DNA from: Chamaecyparis obtusa
Lineage: Eukaryota; Streptophyta; Pinopsida; Cupressales; Cupressaceae
Assembly: GCA_027943335.1 (NCBI GenBank)
Contig: BSBK01007864.1
Span: 602,501 to 666,500, forward strand
Direction of reading: 5' to 3'
DNA: 64,000 nt
Below are positions 47,789-61,703 of this stretch, one piece after another. The position numbers and the translations under genes were made by a program. Each line of letters begins with the position of its first letter. Within the stretch, counting starts at the first letter, position 1. Below the pieces are notes generated by a model that worked only from the letters and a program-made list of their open reading frames with translations, searched no databases and was not told the DNA's origin.

Positions 47789-50700
47789 ATATTTTTGACA
47801 TATACATATATAAATTTCATAATATACTTTGTATATACAGTTCAAATAAATGTAATAAAATCAGTACAGATCAGGGTTAAATATACTAAGAGGATTACAT
47901 TTTCTCATTTTCTCTATATTTTTTAAAAGTACAATATAATGAAATCAAGGAACATATATTTAAGTCTAGATATTGCAAAAAAAATCATTATTAGAAATAC
48001 AATTCTATCAACTATCTTTTTTTTTTCTTTTTTAAAATTTTTTAAAATATCACAACATCATTAGAAGTTTATTAAATCAACTGAGCATATTGTTGAAAAT
48101 GAAGTAACCTCTATATCCTCTTGTAACAGTAAAAAAAAATTGTATTTAACAAACCAGCAAGCCATTCTTAATTCAACCTTCAAAACTGAATATTATTTCA
48201 CATTTTGTGACACATTTCAAATTAATAGACTTTAAAATAAAGTTAATGAAATTTCACATCAACTACATAGGAAGATATAGCCTAAAATTTACTGAACTGT
48301 TATATTTTCTTAGAAGATCAAAAGGAAGCATTTAATACAAAAGAACCTACATATTTTACAAACATGAGTCTTAACTATTTCATTTACAAAGTACATCATT
48401 TGCATAAAGATAACATAAGAGATCTCTTTCATAGTTTCATATAAAAAGAAATTTTAAAATGTATACACTAGTACAAACTTTACATATCAAGGGTCCTATT
48501 AGAACTTTCTTCTACATAGAGATAATTATTTACCTTGAACATAGATAAATATGATATACAATTTTTTTTTAAACATTCCAAAGCTTTCCTAATCTTTTCT
48601 TTCCTTCAAAGTGAAACTTCTTTTCATGTAGGATTCATTGACTTCTACACCTGCAATGAAAGATTGGATAAACCATGGGATGCTCACCTCCCAACCAAGG
48701 CCTCTAAGAGACCACCCCCAAGCTAGGGGAACCAAAACATAAATGGCTCACACACACACAAGCTCCACAACTAATCAAGAAACTATCAACATCAAGAAGA
48801 AAACAATGCCCAATCCAAAGGATTTCACAAGGGTCACTCTAGACCCATTTTTGGGGTGAAGGTGGACCAAATACTTCAAATGGGGAGATAGCCAAAACCA
48901 TAAAATTTAAAGCAAGCCTTCACAAGGAAAGAAAAAGAACATAGTATCTATTTCCATACCCAAAATCAACCACATCCCTTATGACCCCCAAGGCATTCTA
49001 GCCAAAGAAAAATACCCTTATGAACCCCATGGAACTGGCATCAAGGAGCCCAAACTCTATGATTTCTCCCTCTCCTCCTTGAGGAGAGACTCTACACCAT
49101 GAGCTGTCCCAAAACCCTTCACCCCCAAGGCTACTCTTCCCTCCCAAGGGTTAGTGTGGCCTTGAGACTCCCAAATAAACATACTCTATACAAAGAAAAG
49201 ATCACAATTTTACACAACAACAAACCATGATCTATACAATATCTAAAAGAGCATAAGATTTACATTGCACAAATACTCAAAATAAAAATCTAACAACCAA
49301 GATGTGTAGATTACTCCATACTCTCTCTACTCACAACATAAATTTTCTCATGCAACAAGAACATCATAAACAAGTTGGAGCCACAAACCTAGATCCAAAG
49401 CAAATGGCAAGTGTTGATGTGAGATCCTCCTTATCCAAGCGTCTCCTCCTTTCCAAGCTTCACCAAAACTAGTCTAGTCTCTAAGTTAGAGAGTGGGTGT
49501 TCAAACTCTCCAAAATGAAGAGTCCCCACTAAAAAAGCCTCCACACAACTCCCCACAACCCCCTAGGGATAAGGTATCATTTCTCATTGGTTTTTCTTCC
49601 CTATGCCCCTTCCAAACTTTCTAAAAATGGGCTCTTACAAAGGTTGGCCAAAAGGTGGGTAAAGAACTTGCATTCAAGTGGATGGTGTTCTTACCAAAGC
49701 CTTGTTTCAAAAGTTGATTTTCGACCATCTAGGAAATCCAACTTTTAGATGGGTCTTTTGGTCAACTATGGGTTGTCCTATGGTGAAAAATGACCCTTAC
49801 CCATAGGTATACCAAGTGGGCTAACTAAAAATGGCCTAAACACACCCCTAGGTACCTTTTTAACCCCCCAAAAGCTCATGACAAGTTCAAATTCGAAAAT
49901 CCATGATATGACACTACCTCAAGCTCCCTAACCGAGGGATTCACATGGGGATCCTCAAGGGTACTATCTTAGGTTGATGGACAACCAATGCTCAAGTGGA
50001 ACATGTCATGGCCACAAGTACACATTACAAGTGTCAAGTGACACAACACATAAACCACACATCACAGGCCACATGTCATTTCCACTTGAGCGTTCACATA
50101 ACAATAATGAAATTACAAATTTACAAAATAAATTGAAACATACAAGCTCAATACATTTACAAATTAATATACAATTACAATGAGGTTGTCTCTCATTAGA
50201 CGCAACCTTGGCTCGAACTAAATCCACATAGGTCTATGCTTTGGTTCCCCGATATAATACCATGGTCTAATTACCTGCACACTAAAGTCCAACATTAGTA
50301 ATCCAAGGAATATATATATATAAATCCATAACATACATGATTTCCATTACATTCAATCTTAAAAAATCACTTGCAATATCTCATAAATGAATTACAAATT
50401 CACATGGTATAATAATTCATTTGAGAAAACATATATAACTCATTATGTAATGAAACAATTTAACACTTAATAAAGCTCTTAGCATCATAATAGCATCAAT
50501 CATTCATTGCACAATTAAATTTCATCAAGGCATCCTAAAATTCTTAAAAACATATTAACCATAATGCAGAGCCATAAGGATATCACAGTAATCATCAAAA
50601 TAAACATATCATAATGTGCATCTAGCCCCTATGTAGATAAAAATCCATCACATACAGTGTATATAAACCAAAATGCATCAACATATAATATCAAATAAGT

Positions 50701-51833
50701 CTATCTCAAATGCAAAAACTGAAAAACTATGACGGGCTCAAGGTGAGGCCTCACAGAGTGTCATATCTCACACAAGGTAGTAATCAAGCCCCTACTTTCA
50801 ATAATGTGAGGCATATAGGTAACATGGTACAAACCCATAACCACAAGTACATCCTACTCACCAATAATCAACTAGTAGCGTATGGAAAATATATCATATC
50901 TACTCTCTCATGTAATCAAAATAGGTAATCTAGCCTAAACAATGAAAAATTATGGTACAAGTCATTCTCTACATTCAATCCATGAAATTCAATCAACAAT
51001 ATAGCATAATTCAATTAAATACATGTTAAATTAACTAAGCTAAGAAAATGCAGCTTTTGACAACATGCATATGTGTCAAATACATAGACACTTTAGTTAA
51101 AAGTTATATGAGTTGCATCTCACATATGCATCATTACATCAATGAATGAAACTCTCAAAACCACAAATATGTTTCATCTATCCATGAATACCTTCAATGA
51201 TTGACCCATGTGTCCATCCTCTAATTAATATGGCATTTACCCAACATATACAGTGAATTTGTGCACATATACAAAATATACTTTTTTGACTTCCTAATAC
51301 CTATAGAAAAAAATGCATAATAAATGAAAATAAATGCTACCTAAGGATGTTGAACTCACATTTCCACCCAAGCCCTCTGGCCTCTAATACGACCTGACCC
51401 ACTCACCGTAATGATTCTCGTATATTATTCCTTCCATAGCTCTACAAAAAACTTGAATGCTCCAAATATTCTTCTAATCCAAAGCTCTAAGTGCAAAAAT
51501 AAACTTGAAAATGACCTTTTGGTGCTATTTAAACCCAAAAATTTTACTAAATGAACATGCACACCCATGATTTTCTATTTTTCATGGTCATTTATAACTT
51601 CTAAAGCTCGTATCTTGTGCATACTAACTCTATTTTCTAAACTAAACATGTTCCCTGATTCCAAATCACATTGTCAACAAGTTGAACCTCATCCCATATT
51701 TTTCAGTCAATTTCTCTAGGGGGCACCATATTACCCTATCAACATCTACACAGTAGGACATTCTAGGGAAAAATTTTCATAATTTATTCTTTCAAGAAAT
51801 ATTTGAAATGCATTGTCTCATAGTAGAACAAAA
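47786..51833. other. Unresolved repeat debris, no gene
   Basis: About 4 kb with no supportable protein. Parts (48640-50280 and 50700-51480) look like worn LTRs on the minus strand, because they have transcribed-looking blocks near 49380-49560, but no pairs or termini could be set. Confidence 0.4.
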
Positions 51834-52351
51834 TGTAGACACTTAAAATTATCCTATTGCCTTGTGAGTGACACATTTTTACTAATTTGTGTGTTAATTA
51901 TAATATTAAATAATCTTTATTATTTAAGTAATTTGTGTCTTTCCTCTTATTGAAATTTTAAATTTAACATTTCTCTCCAATTCCCATGGTTAAATAATTT
52001 TTAATTATTGAATTATCTAAATATTCATCAAATTATTAATCAAATGATTTTATTATTGAATTAATTCATTCCCTCTTTTGTAATGATATTATCTTTATTA
52101 TTTAATTAAATTAACATTTCTTATTTTTCTCACCCATAATTAAATAATTATTTTGATTATTTAATTTACAAAATTCTTCTTCTATAATTAAATAAGTTGT
52201 TTAATTTATTTAATTATCAACTCTTTCCATAGAGAACTAATTCTTTTAATTATTTATTTCTCCCTCATGCACAATTAAAAATTTATTCAATTATTTAATG
52301 ATAATTAAGTCCTTTAGTCTCACTTCCTTAACTACCAATTACTATCAATCT

Positions 52352-52367
52352 AACTTTCTAATCAATT
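52352..52367 (+). repeat. 16-bp target duplication, left copy
   Basis: AACTTTCTAATCAATT, repeated exactly at 52930-52945 after the insertion. Confidence 0.92.
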
Positions 52368-52929
52368 TAGGAGGAAAAGGAGATGGAAAATAGAGTGGAG
52401 GAAGTGAAGAGGAGAGTTTAGAGCATCAAGGGCACCCTGTTGAAAATTGTAGATCAAAGCTATAACATTCTTAAAGCTTCTAATGACAACATAAAGGTGT
52501 TGAAACCAAAATTGAGGAACATAGGGGAAGTAAGGAGGAAGACCAATCTCGCAACAATGGAAAAGATAAGTCTCCTGAGGAAGGGTCGAGGAAGAGGACC
52601 AGATCCAGCACAAAGAAAAAGGACATCCAGGAACTTGATAAGGATCTTTCTGACCTTAAAGAGGTGGCTAGAAGAATTTCAGAGCTAGAGATTCATGCTG
52701 TGGAAATTCTCAGTGAAATTGCCTGAGCAGTTCTCCTGGCTTTTGGCCTTTCCTGCTTTTATGTTCTGCTTCCCTATTTTCTTTTTCTAGTTTTATCTTG
52801 ATATCTTGTGGGGGGCTGTTGTTTAGCCTGTGGCTTTTGTGTTGTTGATTCTTTAAATGCTTTATCTATGTTAATCTTATAGTTCTGTAGGGTTTCAGGC
52901 CCCATCAAAACCTATTTTCCATAATCAAA
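52368..52929 (+). mobile_element. 562-bp LINE-derived retroposon
   Basis: It lies between perfect 16-bp direct repeats and ends ATAATCAAAA, after GTTTCAGGCCCCATCAAAAC. That tail is like the 3' end of plant L1-type elements. The first 360 bp encode, with a frame shift, a charged helical end of a protein (EEGSRKRTRSSTKKKD, then ISELEIHAVEILSEIA and stop). The remaining 200 bp are a U-rich 3' untranslated region. No RT or RNase H part is present. It is either a deletion derivative of a LINE or another mRNA copied by LINE machinery. Confidence 0.75.
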
Positions 52930-52945
52930 AACTTTCTAATCAATT
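52930..52945 (+). repeat. 16-bp target duplication, right copy
   Basis: Perfect partner of 52352-52367. Confidence 0.92.
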
Positions 52946-53105
52946 ATGTTTGACTAAGTCATCAAATTAGTCATCTCTTCAATCACTTTTGTCATTTGTT
53001 AATTAGTCTAAGTTATCTCCCAGTCAGTCCAATCCTATTAAATCCTATCCATCCATTGTCAATCAATGCCTCTTAATCTTAATTGTTCGTTGAAGTCCTA
53101 AATTC

Positions 53106-53112
53106 TATAAAA
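53106..53112 (+). promoter_or_regulatory. TATA box of probable LTR
   Basis: TATAAAA within AATTCTATAAAAGGAACC. Confidence 0.5.
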
Positions 53113-53440
53113 GGAACCGTGTTTCCCCATTATCCATTTAACCAAAGACTTTGAATCTTTGTGCATCACTTATTGAATAGGAACAAATTTAAAACCCCAC
53201 AACACACACAAAGAGGAGAATGCCAAGGGACATCTATGGTGAAATTATTTTTATTTAATTTTTTATTAAACTTATGATTTTGATATGCATGTGATTTCAC
53301 ATATTTCTTTCTCTCCGAGTATTTTCATTGAGATTGAGATTTGTGTGATTGATATTATTAATCTCTTTGCTCATTTTTATGTCTAATTTCATCCACCTAC
53401 ACTAGAATCATAGTAATCCTTGACACATATATAAGGACTA

Positions 53441-54589
53441 CAAAGAAGAAAAGAATAAGAAAAAGAAAAAAAATGATTTTGATTCTATGTAAATTCTTAC
53501 CCAGGAATCCTTAAAACTAAGGGTAAAACATGCATATATTTTTTTCAAATCAATAGCATAACACATGCATAGCATGAGGTCACTTTAAAACCAACATAAG
53601 CATAAGCATGACAATCATTCCCTAATCATGCACAAGTGGAAATTTTGACACACTTCCAAGGGATCCAAAGACACCCAACTAAAGCACTTGGAATAGAATA
53701 GGCATGTTCCTCAACTTACCACACAAGCTCATACTAGGTCCAACAATCCTCCTACTAAACCAAGTCGGTCCTAGATGCACAAATACACATAGAGGATACT
53801 AGGTCAATCCTTCAAACTCATCTATCCATGAGGTTCATTTCAAGCACCAATTTAGTTGTTCTTATTATGATTATGCATACAAGTTCATTGATCTAGTAAC
53901 AAAACACAACAAAACATAAGGAATTATCTTGAACACAATCCCAACTGAATTAGCAATTCAAATCCAAGATCACAACTAAATAATTTAAGGCACTAAAGGT
54001 AGGAAAAGATGTTGGTCCATGCAGACAAATATTTGTAGGAACAATCTTTGATCCATGGATAGTGACTATACACTATGTACTATCTCAGCTTAGAGAGGCA
54101 AATAAGTCACTCTATAGGTGGAGATGTTAAACAACCCAAATGTTAGTACATAGACATAGGTGTTGGTCAATAGTCAACTTTTTGTCTAAGACCAAATAGT
54201 CTTAGACCAATGATCTAGAGGTTCCACTCTACAGGTGAAGGTGTTGATCTACACAGGCACTAGAATATGGTCGCATGCACCAATATGGAATCTCCTCCCA
54301 AACACTTAGAAAATTAAGCTAACTCCTATGTTGACCTCAATGTATTGCTAAAATAGAACTAGATGCACATTGGGAAGTTATGAATACACAAGTTTAAGGC
54401 CTACTTCACTTGATAAATAAGAATCCAATATAGTTACACTATCTTGGAGTACACATAAATCAAATAAGAATAAGAAAAAGTACATTAATTGAGAGAGAGA
54501 GAGGGAGAGGATAGGGAAGATTGAATAGGGACTTGATTTTAATGTCACCAATTCTAGTCCTCCACCTATATGTTTTTCCCTAACAATGG
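53441..54589. other. Gene-free stretch
   Basis: About 1.1 kb, AT-rich, no protein pattern. It contains a short GAGAGA run at about 54491. Confidence 0.5.
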
Positions 54590-56650
54590 CTTGTCACACC
54601 GCCCAACCATGTGGTATCCTTAGGTCCACTCCACCATGCTCATGGAGATAATCACATAGCCCAAATATGAAAATAAGGCACACAAGGAGGTATAAGCATC
54701 CACTCGCACAAATATATGCATATAGAATGTAAAATATAATGGGCCCACACTCATACCAAATAGTGCATACAAGCTATAGATAAATCATAAGAGCAATGTG
54801 GAGAACACTCAACATGAAGGAACATAAATCCACAATGCAAATAATCAAGTAATGACATAACATAGCCCTGAGAAACCTCATAACCAAGAGGGATAACTGA
54901 GATACTCATAACCACAAGGTCACTACTCAGACCTACTCAAAGGATTGGATGTAGAGAATCAAGAGTTGGAGTGTCATCATATTATGAAAATATGGCTCAT
55001 GTATGGTCAAGAAACCCTTTCATGAGGATAGGGAAGCTTGATTATGCTTTTGATTAATGTCCAACAGATGGCCAAGCTTAAACTATACCATTGATTAGCA
55101 TCCTAATGAAAACTAGGTATTCATTATGCCTTTGATCAACATCCTCAAGATGGGCAGATTTTTATCATACCTTTGATCAATGTCCTAATGATGGCTACGC
55201 GATAACTCTTATCTTGTTATTAAGTTTTACCCCATTAATTCATTTATTTTATCACTTGATTAAATAACTCGCTAATGGGTTATCCTAGTAGCCTCTACCA
55301 GGTCCTATCCCCCATTGATAGCCACTCCCAACTCACTCTAACACCGCAAACTAAATTTTTCACATTACCATTAATGAGGCACGGTGCCAAAACTATGACA
55401 AAACTACTAAGAGAATAAAAAGACCCAACCGGTCATAATTTCCACCATGGCCCATGGTGCACCCAATTAGTTCAAAATCAAAAGTATGAGTCTCTAAAAG
55501 ATCCCACCATAAAATGCATAATAAATTTACCGATAAAATAATCTCATAAACAAGCATTAATAAAACCAAAACTCTAAAACAACATATCAATATATCAATT
55601 AGTCACAAAACACCATATCAACAATATCTCAAAAGTAACATGTAATAAGGTAAATGTGCATCATGTACACTCAATTGGCACCATAGCTAGGAGCACATAT
55701 CACTAGATGATCCTAAACATACCTCACCATAAAACATGAGAAATAAGCTTACAAAAGCACAAAATCACAAAGGGAATAAATTCCAAGCAACAACTAAAAA
55801 ATACACAAGCACGCTCAACTAGTCATAAAATTGAGACTTTGAATAGCAATAATCCACATCCAAAAGAATTGTCAATTAAAACCATCACTCCACATCGAAC
55901 AACATCATAGAAAATATCAATTCCCAATTCTTATCAAATGTTAATAATGGGTAAAAAATAGTTCTAGATGACACACCATTGATGAACCTCCCAAAAATAC
56001 TAAAAATTTAAAGTCAAAAAATCATGAATATGGGGAAACCCATTGGTCTCCTGGTGAACAACATCATACTTATCCTTATAGAGAAATGGATGACACAACA
56101 ATACATAAAATCTCATTTGAAAACCAAATTTACACATAAACTCAAATGAGCATAAAAATCACTCAAACAAGTGGGGAACAAGCATAATATCATCCCATAT
56201 GATAATTACAACAATCTAGAATCGATAAAATTAAAGAAAAAGAGAGGTATGAAGTTCTTAGCTTAAAATAGAGAGAAAATCCAAAATAGAGAAATAAATA
56301 AGCACAGACTGCAAAAGATAACAAGATCACCAGCCACACCAAGCAATCCCGACATGATTCCAACAATTCAATACCCACAAAAATCCAACAATACAATCTC
56401 CCCCAACAAGCAAAAATCCAATTTCTCAAAAGAGGGTTGGAGAACAAAATTTCAATTCTAAAAGACAAGTGAGGATAATGAACTCTTTTGAAAATATAAA
56501 GCCTTTTCAAAAAGGTCATTTTAAGCTAAAATTAAATTAATTAAATTTAAATAAATCAAAAGCCAAGATCAAACTCCCCAAAAGTACCCCAAAAATTATT
56601 TATTTAATTCCAATCAAATGGAATACATATACGACATATTTGCTAATAAA
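54590..56650 (-). mobile_element. LTR-like repeat, copy 1
   Basis: It shares, in the same order, several blocks with 58690-60200: ACCATGCTCA-GGAGATA followed by GCCCAAATA; AATGGGTTA followed by CCCCCATTAGA-like and CCACTCCCA; and TAATTCCAATnAAATnnAATAC followed by GACATATTTGC. Termini were not found. The minus orientation is inferred from the transcribed-looking end. Confidence 0.5.
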
Positions 56651-57639
56651 TAAAATTATCATTAGCATTTACATTAGTATTTTAATTTAAATAACTCAAC
56701 CAAGACCAACTACAAATAACTTGAATATGCACAAAAACTTTATTGCTATTTCAAAAATTATGCAAGGGTAATCCAAACTTCACTCACATGGTAATCAGAG
56801 GTATAATAATGAAAATAAAGATGCATCATCCAACCAAGAATGATATTGGCTAAATATCATAAATGGTCAATGTGAACTATCTTGTGTGTCACTGTCATAG
56901 ATAAAGACATGTGTGAAACTAGGTGGAGTCGATGTATGGTACCTGTCATCACTAAAACATATGCACATCAAGTGTAGTTTCTCACATAAATAATATAGCC
57001 AAAGCACATGTATAATAATCCACAAATAAAATTTTTGAAAGGACATTATATTTGAATGTTACAAAATCATTCCTTTCATATCCTAAACCCATTTAAAATA
57101 TCATAATAATAATCTCATTTATTTTAAACATTTGCGATAATAAGGAGCATAAATAAAATCCTCAAACTAGATCAAATAAAGCATGGTAAGCCACAATATA
57201 ACAATGACCACTGACAAATTCATTAGTGAATCAACTATAATATCTCAATAACCATTGGCATAAACATTAGTGAATCATCATATAATCTCATAAAATTTAG
57301 AATGATCAAAACATCCTTAACATAACAACATTAATTATTAGCAAGGTCTACATAACCAAAATACCCTCATAAAATAATCTAGACATCATCATAAAATATC
57401 ATGTCACATCAACAAAGAGTCATCAAACATAACATCGATATTGAAATCATAAATATAAACTACTATCCACATCAATATTTCTATTGCATAATCAACATAA
57501 TATATTATAATTAGGTGCATCACAAGAATGGCAATACAAAATAATAATTTATGAGTAGTTACACAAAGCATCATAACCAGAGTCTAGCCCAACCCAAAAT
57601 AAAGAATGACAGAATGCAAACATAGGAGGCACTAAATTC
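56651..57639. other. Gene-free stretch between repeats
   Basis: About 1 kb, AT-rich, no protein pattern seen. Confidence 0.5.
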
Positions 57640-57870
57640 TAACTCTAAGAGGGAAGATGGTGATGTATTCATTGTAGCTTTCATAACTCATGCTTGTGAT
57701 TATATGTTAACTGACTCAAGTGCATCTTTTCATACGACCTCTAATAAAGATTAGCTTTTTGAACATGAATAATTTGATAAAGGTTGTAATGCCTCTCCAA
57801 AGAACCCTTGGATTATAAGTCTAATCATGCTCTTATACATAGATAAAACATTTTTTGTTGCAACTCTAAA
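57640..57870 (+). pseudogene. Copia protease fragment
   Basis: In plus frame it reads DVFIVAFITHACDYMLTDSS, directly followed by ASFHTTSNKD, a stop, then LFEHE. The spacing and the D-S-S-A-S site with the following FH match the aspartic protease start of Ty1/copia Pol (usually D-S-G-A-S). After about 57790 the frame shifts and no integrase or RT follows. It is an isolated relic. Confidence 0.65.
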
Positions 57871-58689
57871 ATAGCTAATTGAGTGCTAATTTCCAACAAG
57901 AAGATTAATCTACATAAACATGTCAAAGGGTACTACAATAGCTCCAACCTTAAGATCCATAATAAGGTCCAATATAGACATTCCATAATAATGAACGTGC
58001 TTAGCCTCTAAGACAGGATTTGAGGTCATCTAGGAACCACCCAAAGAGTATGCCCAAGCATCTTAGACCTTGCAAAGTAGCTTGGGACACTCACTGGACA
58101 GAGACATTGAAGGTAGGAATAGGTGCTAATTTACACAAGTGTCGATCCAAAACTCATAGAAGTCAATCACTAGTTAATTACTTGGACTAAGATGTCTTAG
58201 TCCAAAGATGTAGACATGTCAATCAAGAAGGTAGAAATATCAATTAACGTAGGCATTGATTGTGCCTATAGAAATGTTGATTGAAAGATAGGCTTTTCTC
58301 CAATGATCGGGTTGTCTCGAACTAGAGAGATGAAGATGGTGTTTGCTAGCTCAGGGACACTAATCAATGCATGCTCTAGAGTGATAGTAGAGACATCGAT
58401 CTAGGAGTCATCTCCCAAACTAATAATTTCTTGATGTGATAACTTTCCTAAAGGCCTAAAAACCTTATCTACTCTTAGGGTAAGCACTAGGGGTACTATC
58501 ATTGCTTTGGTTGAGTACAATAACAAAACAAAAGCAGATGGATCATGATTACAATATGCACTTGAACAAATACAACATCATTAAATACAAATATGAGTAT
58601 GAATAAAGAACATACATTATATAGTGATAAAATTATCATGGTATAAACTTTTCATATACATTGGACAACTTGAAAACATGTTCACTGAT
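57871..58689. other. Gene-free stretch
   Basis: About 800 bp, no recognised protein. Confidence 0.45.
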
Positions 58690-60200
58690 CCCTAATGACA
58701 ATTGGTCATATCACCTAACCATGAGGACCCTCGGGCCCTACCCACCATGCTCAAGGAGATAGTCCCACTGGCCCAAATAGTAATGAAACCATACACAAGG
58801 ATAAATGGATTACATACATTTCCTATCAATATTGTAGCAATAATCCAATCAAGATCACATGTAATTTCAATATAAGAATGGGGAGTCATGACCTCAATAC
58901 ATTCCTTCCCCAAAAATATACAATAGCTCAATAAGAACAATAATAAGTAAAAATTATACAAATATCAACAACCATCCATCATGGATCTCATAAAACATGG
59001 CTCTCACTAAGGCATAACTTGTCCATGGATACATGTGTTATCTTTCCTATGCTTTCACCCATAGCCTCATGATAGTATTAATGGTGTGTCCACAGTATAT
59101 AATTATCTTGGTTCATTTTATTATTGTGTCCTTATTTTTCACCTATGAAACAAATTCCCAATGGGTTACCAGTGGACCCTTTGTGTCCTAGTCCCCCCAT
59201 TAGACACCACTCCCATCATTTCCCCCTATTTCCTACCCAAGGCTCAACAAACCAAAATCACAATTAAAGTAAAACACTAACTTCTCAATACAAATAGGCT
59301 TTAACATCAAAAGGGATCATCATAAAAATGTCAATAAATTGAATCCATTTCATGTTTTCCACCAAAGACCAAGATGGTAATCACATCCACAAACTATCAA
59401 TGTCCACAATTAAACAATTAAGTCCAAGTTCCAAAAACCAAATCACTCAAATACAAGTTTTGCCTAAATATCAACAATAAATATCATCAACCCAAAATTC
59501 ACTAAAAATTCAAACTCAACGAATAATAAATCTGAGAAAACCTACTGGTTCTCATTCTTCCAAAATCCTAAAAAAGAAATCAATTTATCATTATAATCAT
59601 CCAATCAAAAATAGGCAATATAACACTCTACCAAAACCCTCGTTTTTGCACCCAAATTGAGAAAATGATCAAAATCAATACAAATAAAAATTTGTGAACT
59701 AAAATCATGTTTAAAAACATCCAACTACACTATTGCAACAATCTTTGAACAATGAAATTGAAGAACAAGAGAGCAATGAAGAGATTCTTACCTCCACCCA
59801 AGAAAACCTTCAAAATTCATGAAATTACCAAAGACTCAACGAAACCAAATGAAAATTTGAGAGGGTAGATTTTGGCAACAAGAATCCAATAAGAAAACAC
59901 CCCAAAAAAAATTCCCCTCAAATATTCCAATCCAAGGCAATTTCAAATTCAGGCAAAAGGGTTTTAGCCGAATTCCAAGAGATGAAAAATTCAAAAAAAA
60001 GTGTCTAAAAATGAACTTTTCAACAATTAAAAGATCTTTTTGAAAAACATTAAAAAATAATTTAAAATGTCTTAATTCAAGATTAATAATAAACTTCCAA
60101 AAATTTCCAAATATAATAACCAATTAATTCCAATTAAATAAAATACTTACGATATATTTGCCAGTAATTACAAACCACCATTTAAACATTTAAAATATCA
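58690..60200 (-). mobile_element. LTR-like repeat, copy 2
   Basis: Diverged relative of 54590-56650 with the same block order but shorter, with deletions of several hundred bases. Termini not found. Confidence 0.5.
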
Positions 60201-60425
60201 TTTAACTAATTAAACAAGAAACAATAAAATACAACTAAACTAAAAATGAACAAACTCTTTTCATGATTTGAATACACGCAACATCGGGTATTCAAAAGAT
60301 ACCAACAACATTATATGGGGCTCAAATAATAAAATAATAGGGAAATCACCCTTATGTAGGAATGATGGGTTTAGGCTAAGGAGCATTTTCCCAATATGCT
60401 ATCTTTGGTAACCACCATTGGGGTT

Positions 60426-60744
60426 TTTGTTGGAAACTTAGATGTGTTATCATTAATGTTAACATGTCTATTGTGATGTTTGTGATGTCTACAATGTTAT
60501 TTGGATGTCTACTGTGAAGATCATATAGTTTTGATATCTATTGTGAAGTTTGATTGACAGATATGCAGTTTTGTCAATGACACTGAACGTTTAGATGAAT
60601 GGAAAAATAAGGTTACTAATATGAGGAGTAATGCACCTCATGGGATGATGTAGATCTTGTCTACATGCTTCATGTCATGTTTGAGTTGTTGACATGATGA
60701 TTTGATTTGTGTCACAGATGAAGATTGGTTATTTTGTTGATTGT
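60426..60744. other. Possible Copia LTR start, truncated
   Basis: It begins TTGTTGGAAACTTAGATGTG and is rich in TGATGTCTA phrases, in the style of plant Copia LTRs. It is cut by the Tat LTR at 60745. No partner is proven. Confidence 0.3.
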
Positions 60745-61689
60745 TGTGTGATGATGATAATCACCTTCATGAAATTATGATCAAATTAGAAACAAATCTG
60801 AAGTAAATACAATGCAAATCTATTTAAAAATGAAACTAAGATCTATAGCATCTCATGGCTCTCTAGAAAGAGGTGGTAAGTGAAGCTCTCAGCTCAAATC
60901 TCCACTAGTGACACTTCTAAAATGAGAATGTATGTTGCTATGCTTCTACAATGCTTCTATGATGATGATTCTAGCTCAAATTGACAAAAGTATAATGAAA
61001 ATACTCTAAATGCTCTTAATTTCTCTTAGAATGCTTCTTCAATTGCCTATAGTAACAATGCCTTGCAAATGAATTTCTAAGATATCAATTGCTCTCAAAA
61101 TGCTTCATATTTATAGTAAATTCCCAAGGGTAGGGGGTGGAGTGAAGTAATCATGATTAACCTTTGGTTGAGTCAAAAAATTTGCTTTGTTCATAAATGG
61201 GGGGATAATTTAAAGGTTTGTCTCAAAGCTTTGGACAAAAGGACAAGATTGAGTGGTTCAGATTGAAACTTTAGAATGAGTGATTGAGATTCATCCTTTT
61301 TGAGTGATTTATGTCTTTTTGTCCTCAATTTTCATTAGTTGCTCCACTTTGTTGAAAGACATTAGGAATTATTAAATTCAATTAATTAATTAAATTTAGC
61401 CATGTAAGGGTAATAGGTTCATTTTGATTTTTGATTTAACAACTATACAACTAATTGATTAAAATCAATTATGTAGTGTTTTTCACCCCTTTAAGCTTTG
61501 ATTTAATTATTTAACATCCTTATTTGATTTTTCCTTTGATTTTAATTATTTTTGTCCAACTTGATTTAATTATGTCTATTTTAATTGATTTTTTGCAATT
61601 TTGATTGAATTAATGCATTTTGATGATTTTAAGCCATTTTATTGATTTTTGCAATTTAAAAGCACTTTGTCCATTTTTGCATGTCTACA
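60745..61689 (-). repeat. 3' LTR of the right-hand Tat element
   Basis: About 945 bp with TG...CA ends: TGTGTGATGATG to CATGTCTACA on the plus strand. A polypurine tract abuts it at 61690, so it is the 3' LTR of a minus-strand element that leaves the window at the right. It is homologous to the fragment at 368-932. The left boundary was chosen by the TG end and the CACACA finish on the sense strand. Confidence 0.75.
61108..61115 (-). promoter_or_regulatory. TATA box of right-hand LTR
   Basis: On the minus strand TATAAATA, at the same place as TATAAAA in the fragment at 591. Confidence 0.55.
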
Positions 61690-61703
61690 AATGCCCCTCT
61701 TTG
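61690..61703 (-). promoter_or_regulatory. Polypurine tract
   Basis: On the minus strand CAAAGAGGGGCATT abuts the LTR. It is nearly the same as the tract of the young element at 13033-13046. Confidence 0.8.

Larger units (their letters stand above)
51834..53440 (+). mobile_element. Probable gypsy LTR carrying a LINE-derived insertion
   Basis: It begins TGTAGACACTTAAAAT after an A-rich run. The U3-like part is made of recurring TTAAATAATT-type phrases, like the U3 of the young element's LTR. After the insertion 52368-52929 it continues to a TATA box at 53106 and a transcribed-looking block. The 3' boundary is approximate, and no partner LTR was found. Confidence 0.5.

Noticed and set aside
47500..47926. 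Several overlapping open frames of about 70-106 codons on both strands
   Set aside because: They consist of the (ATGT)n-(AT)n microsatellite read in different frames.
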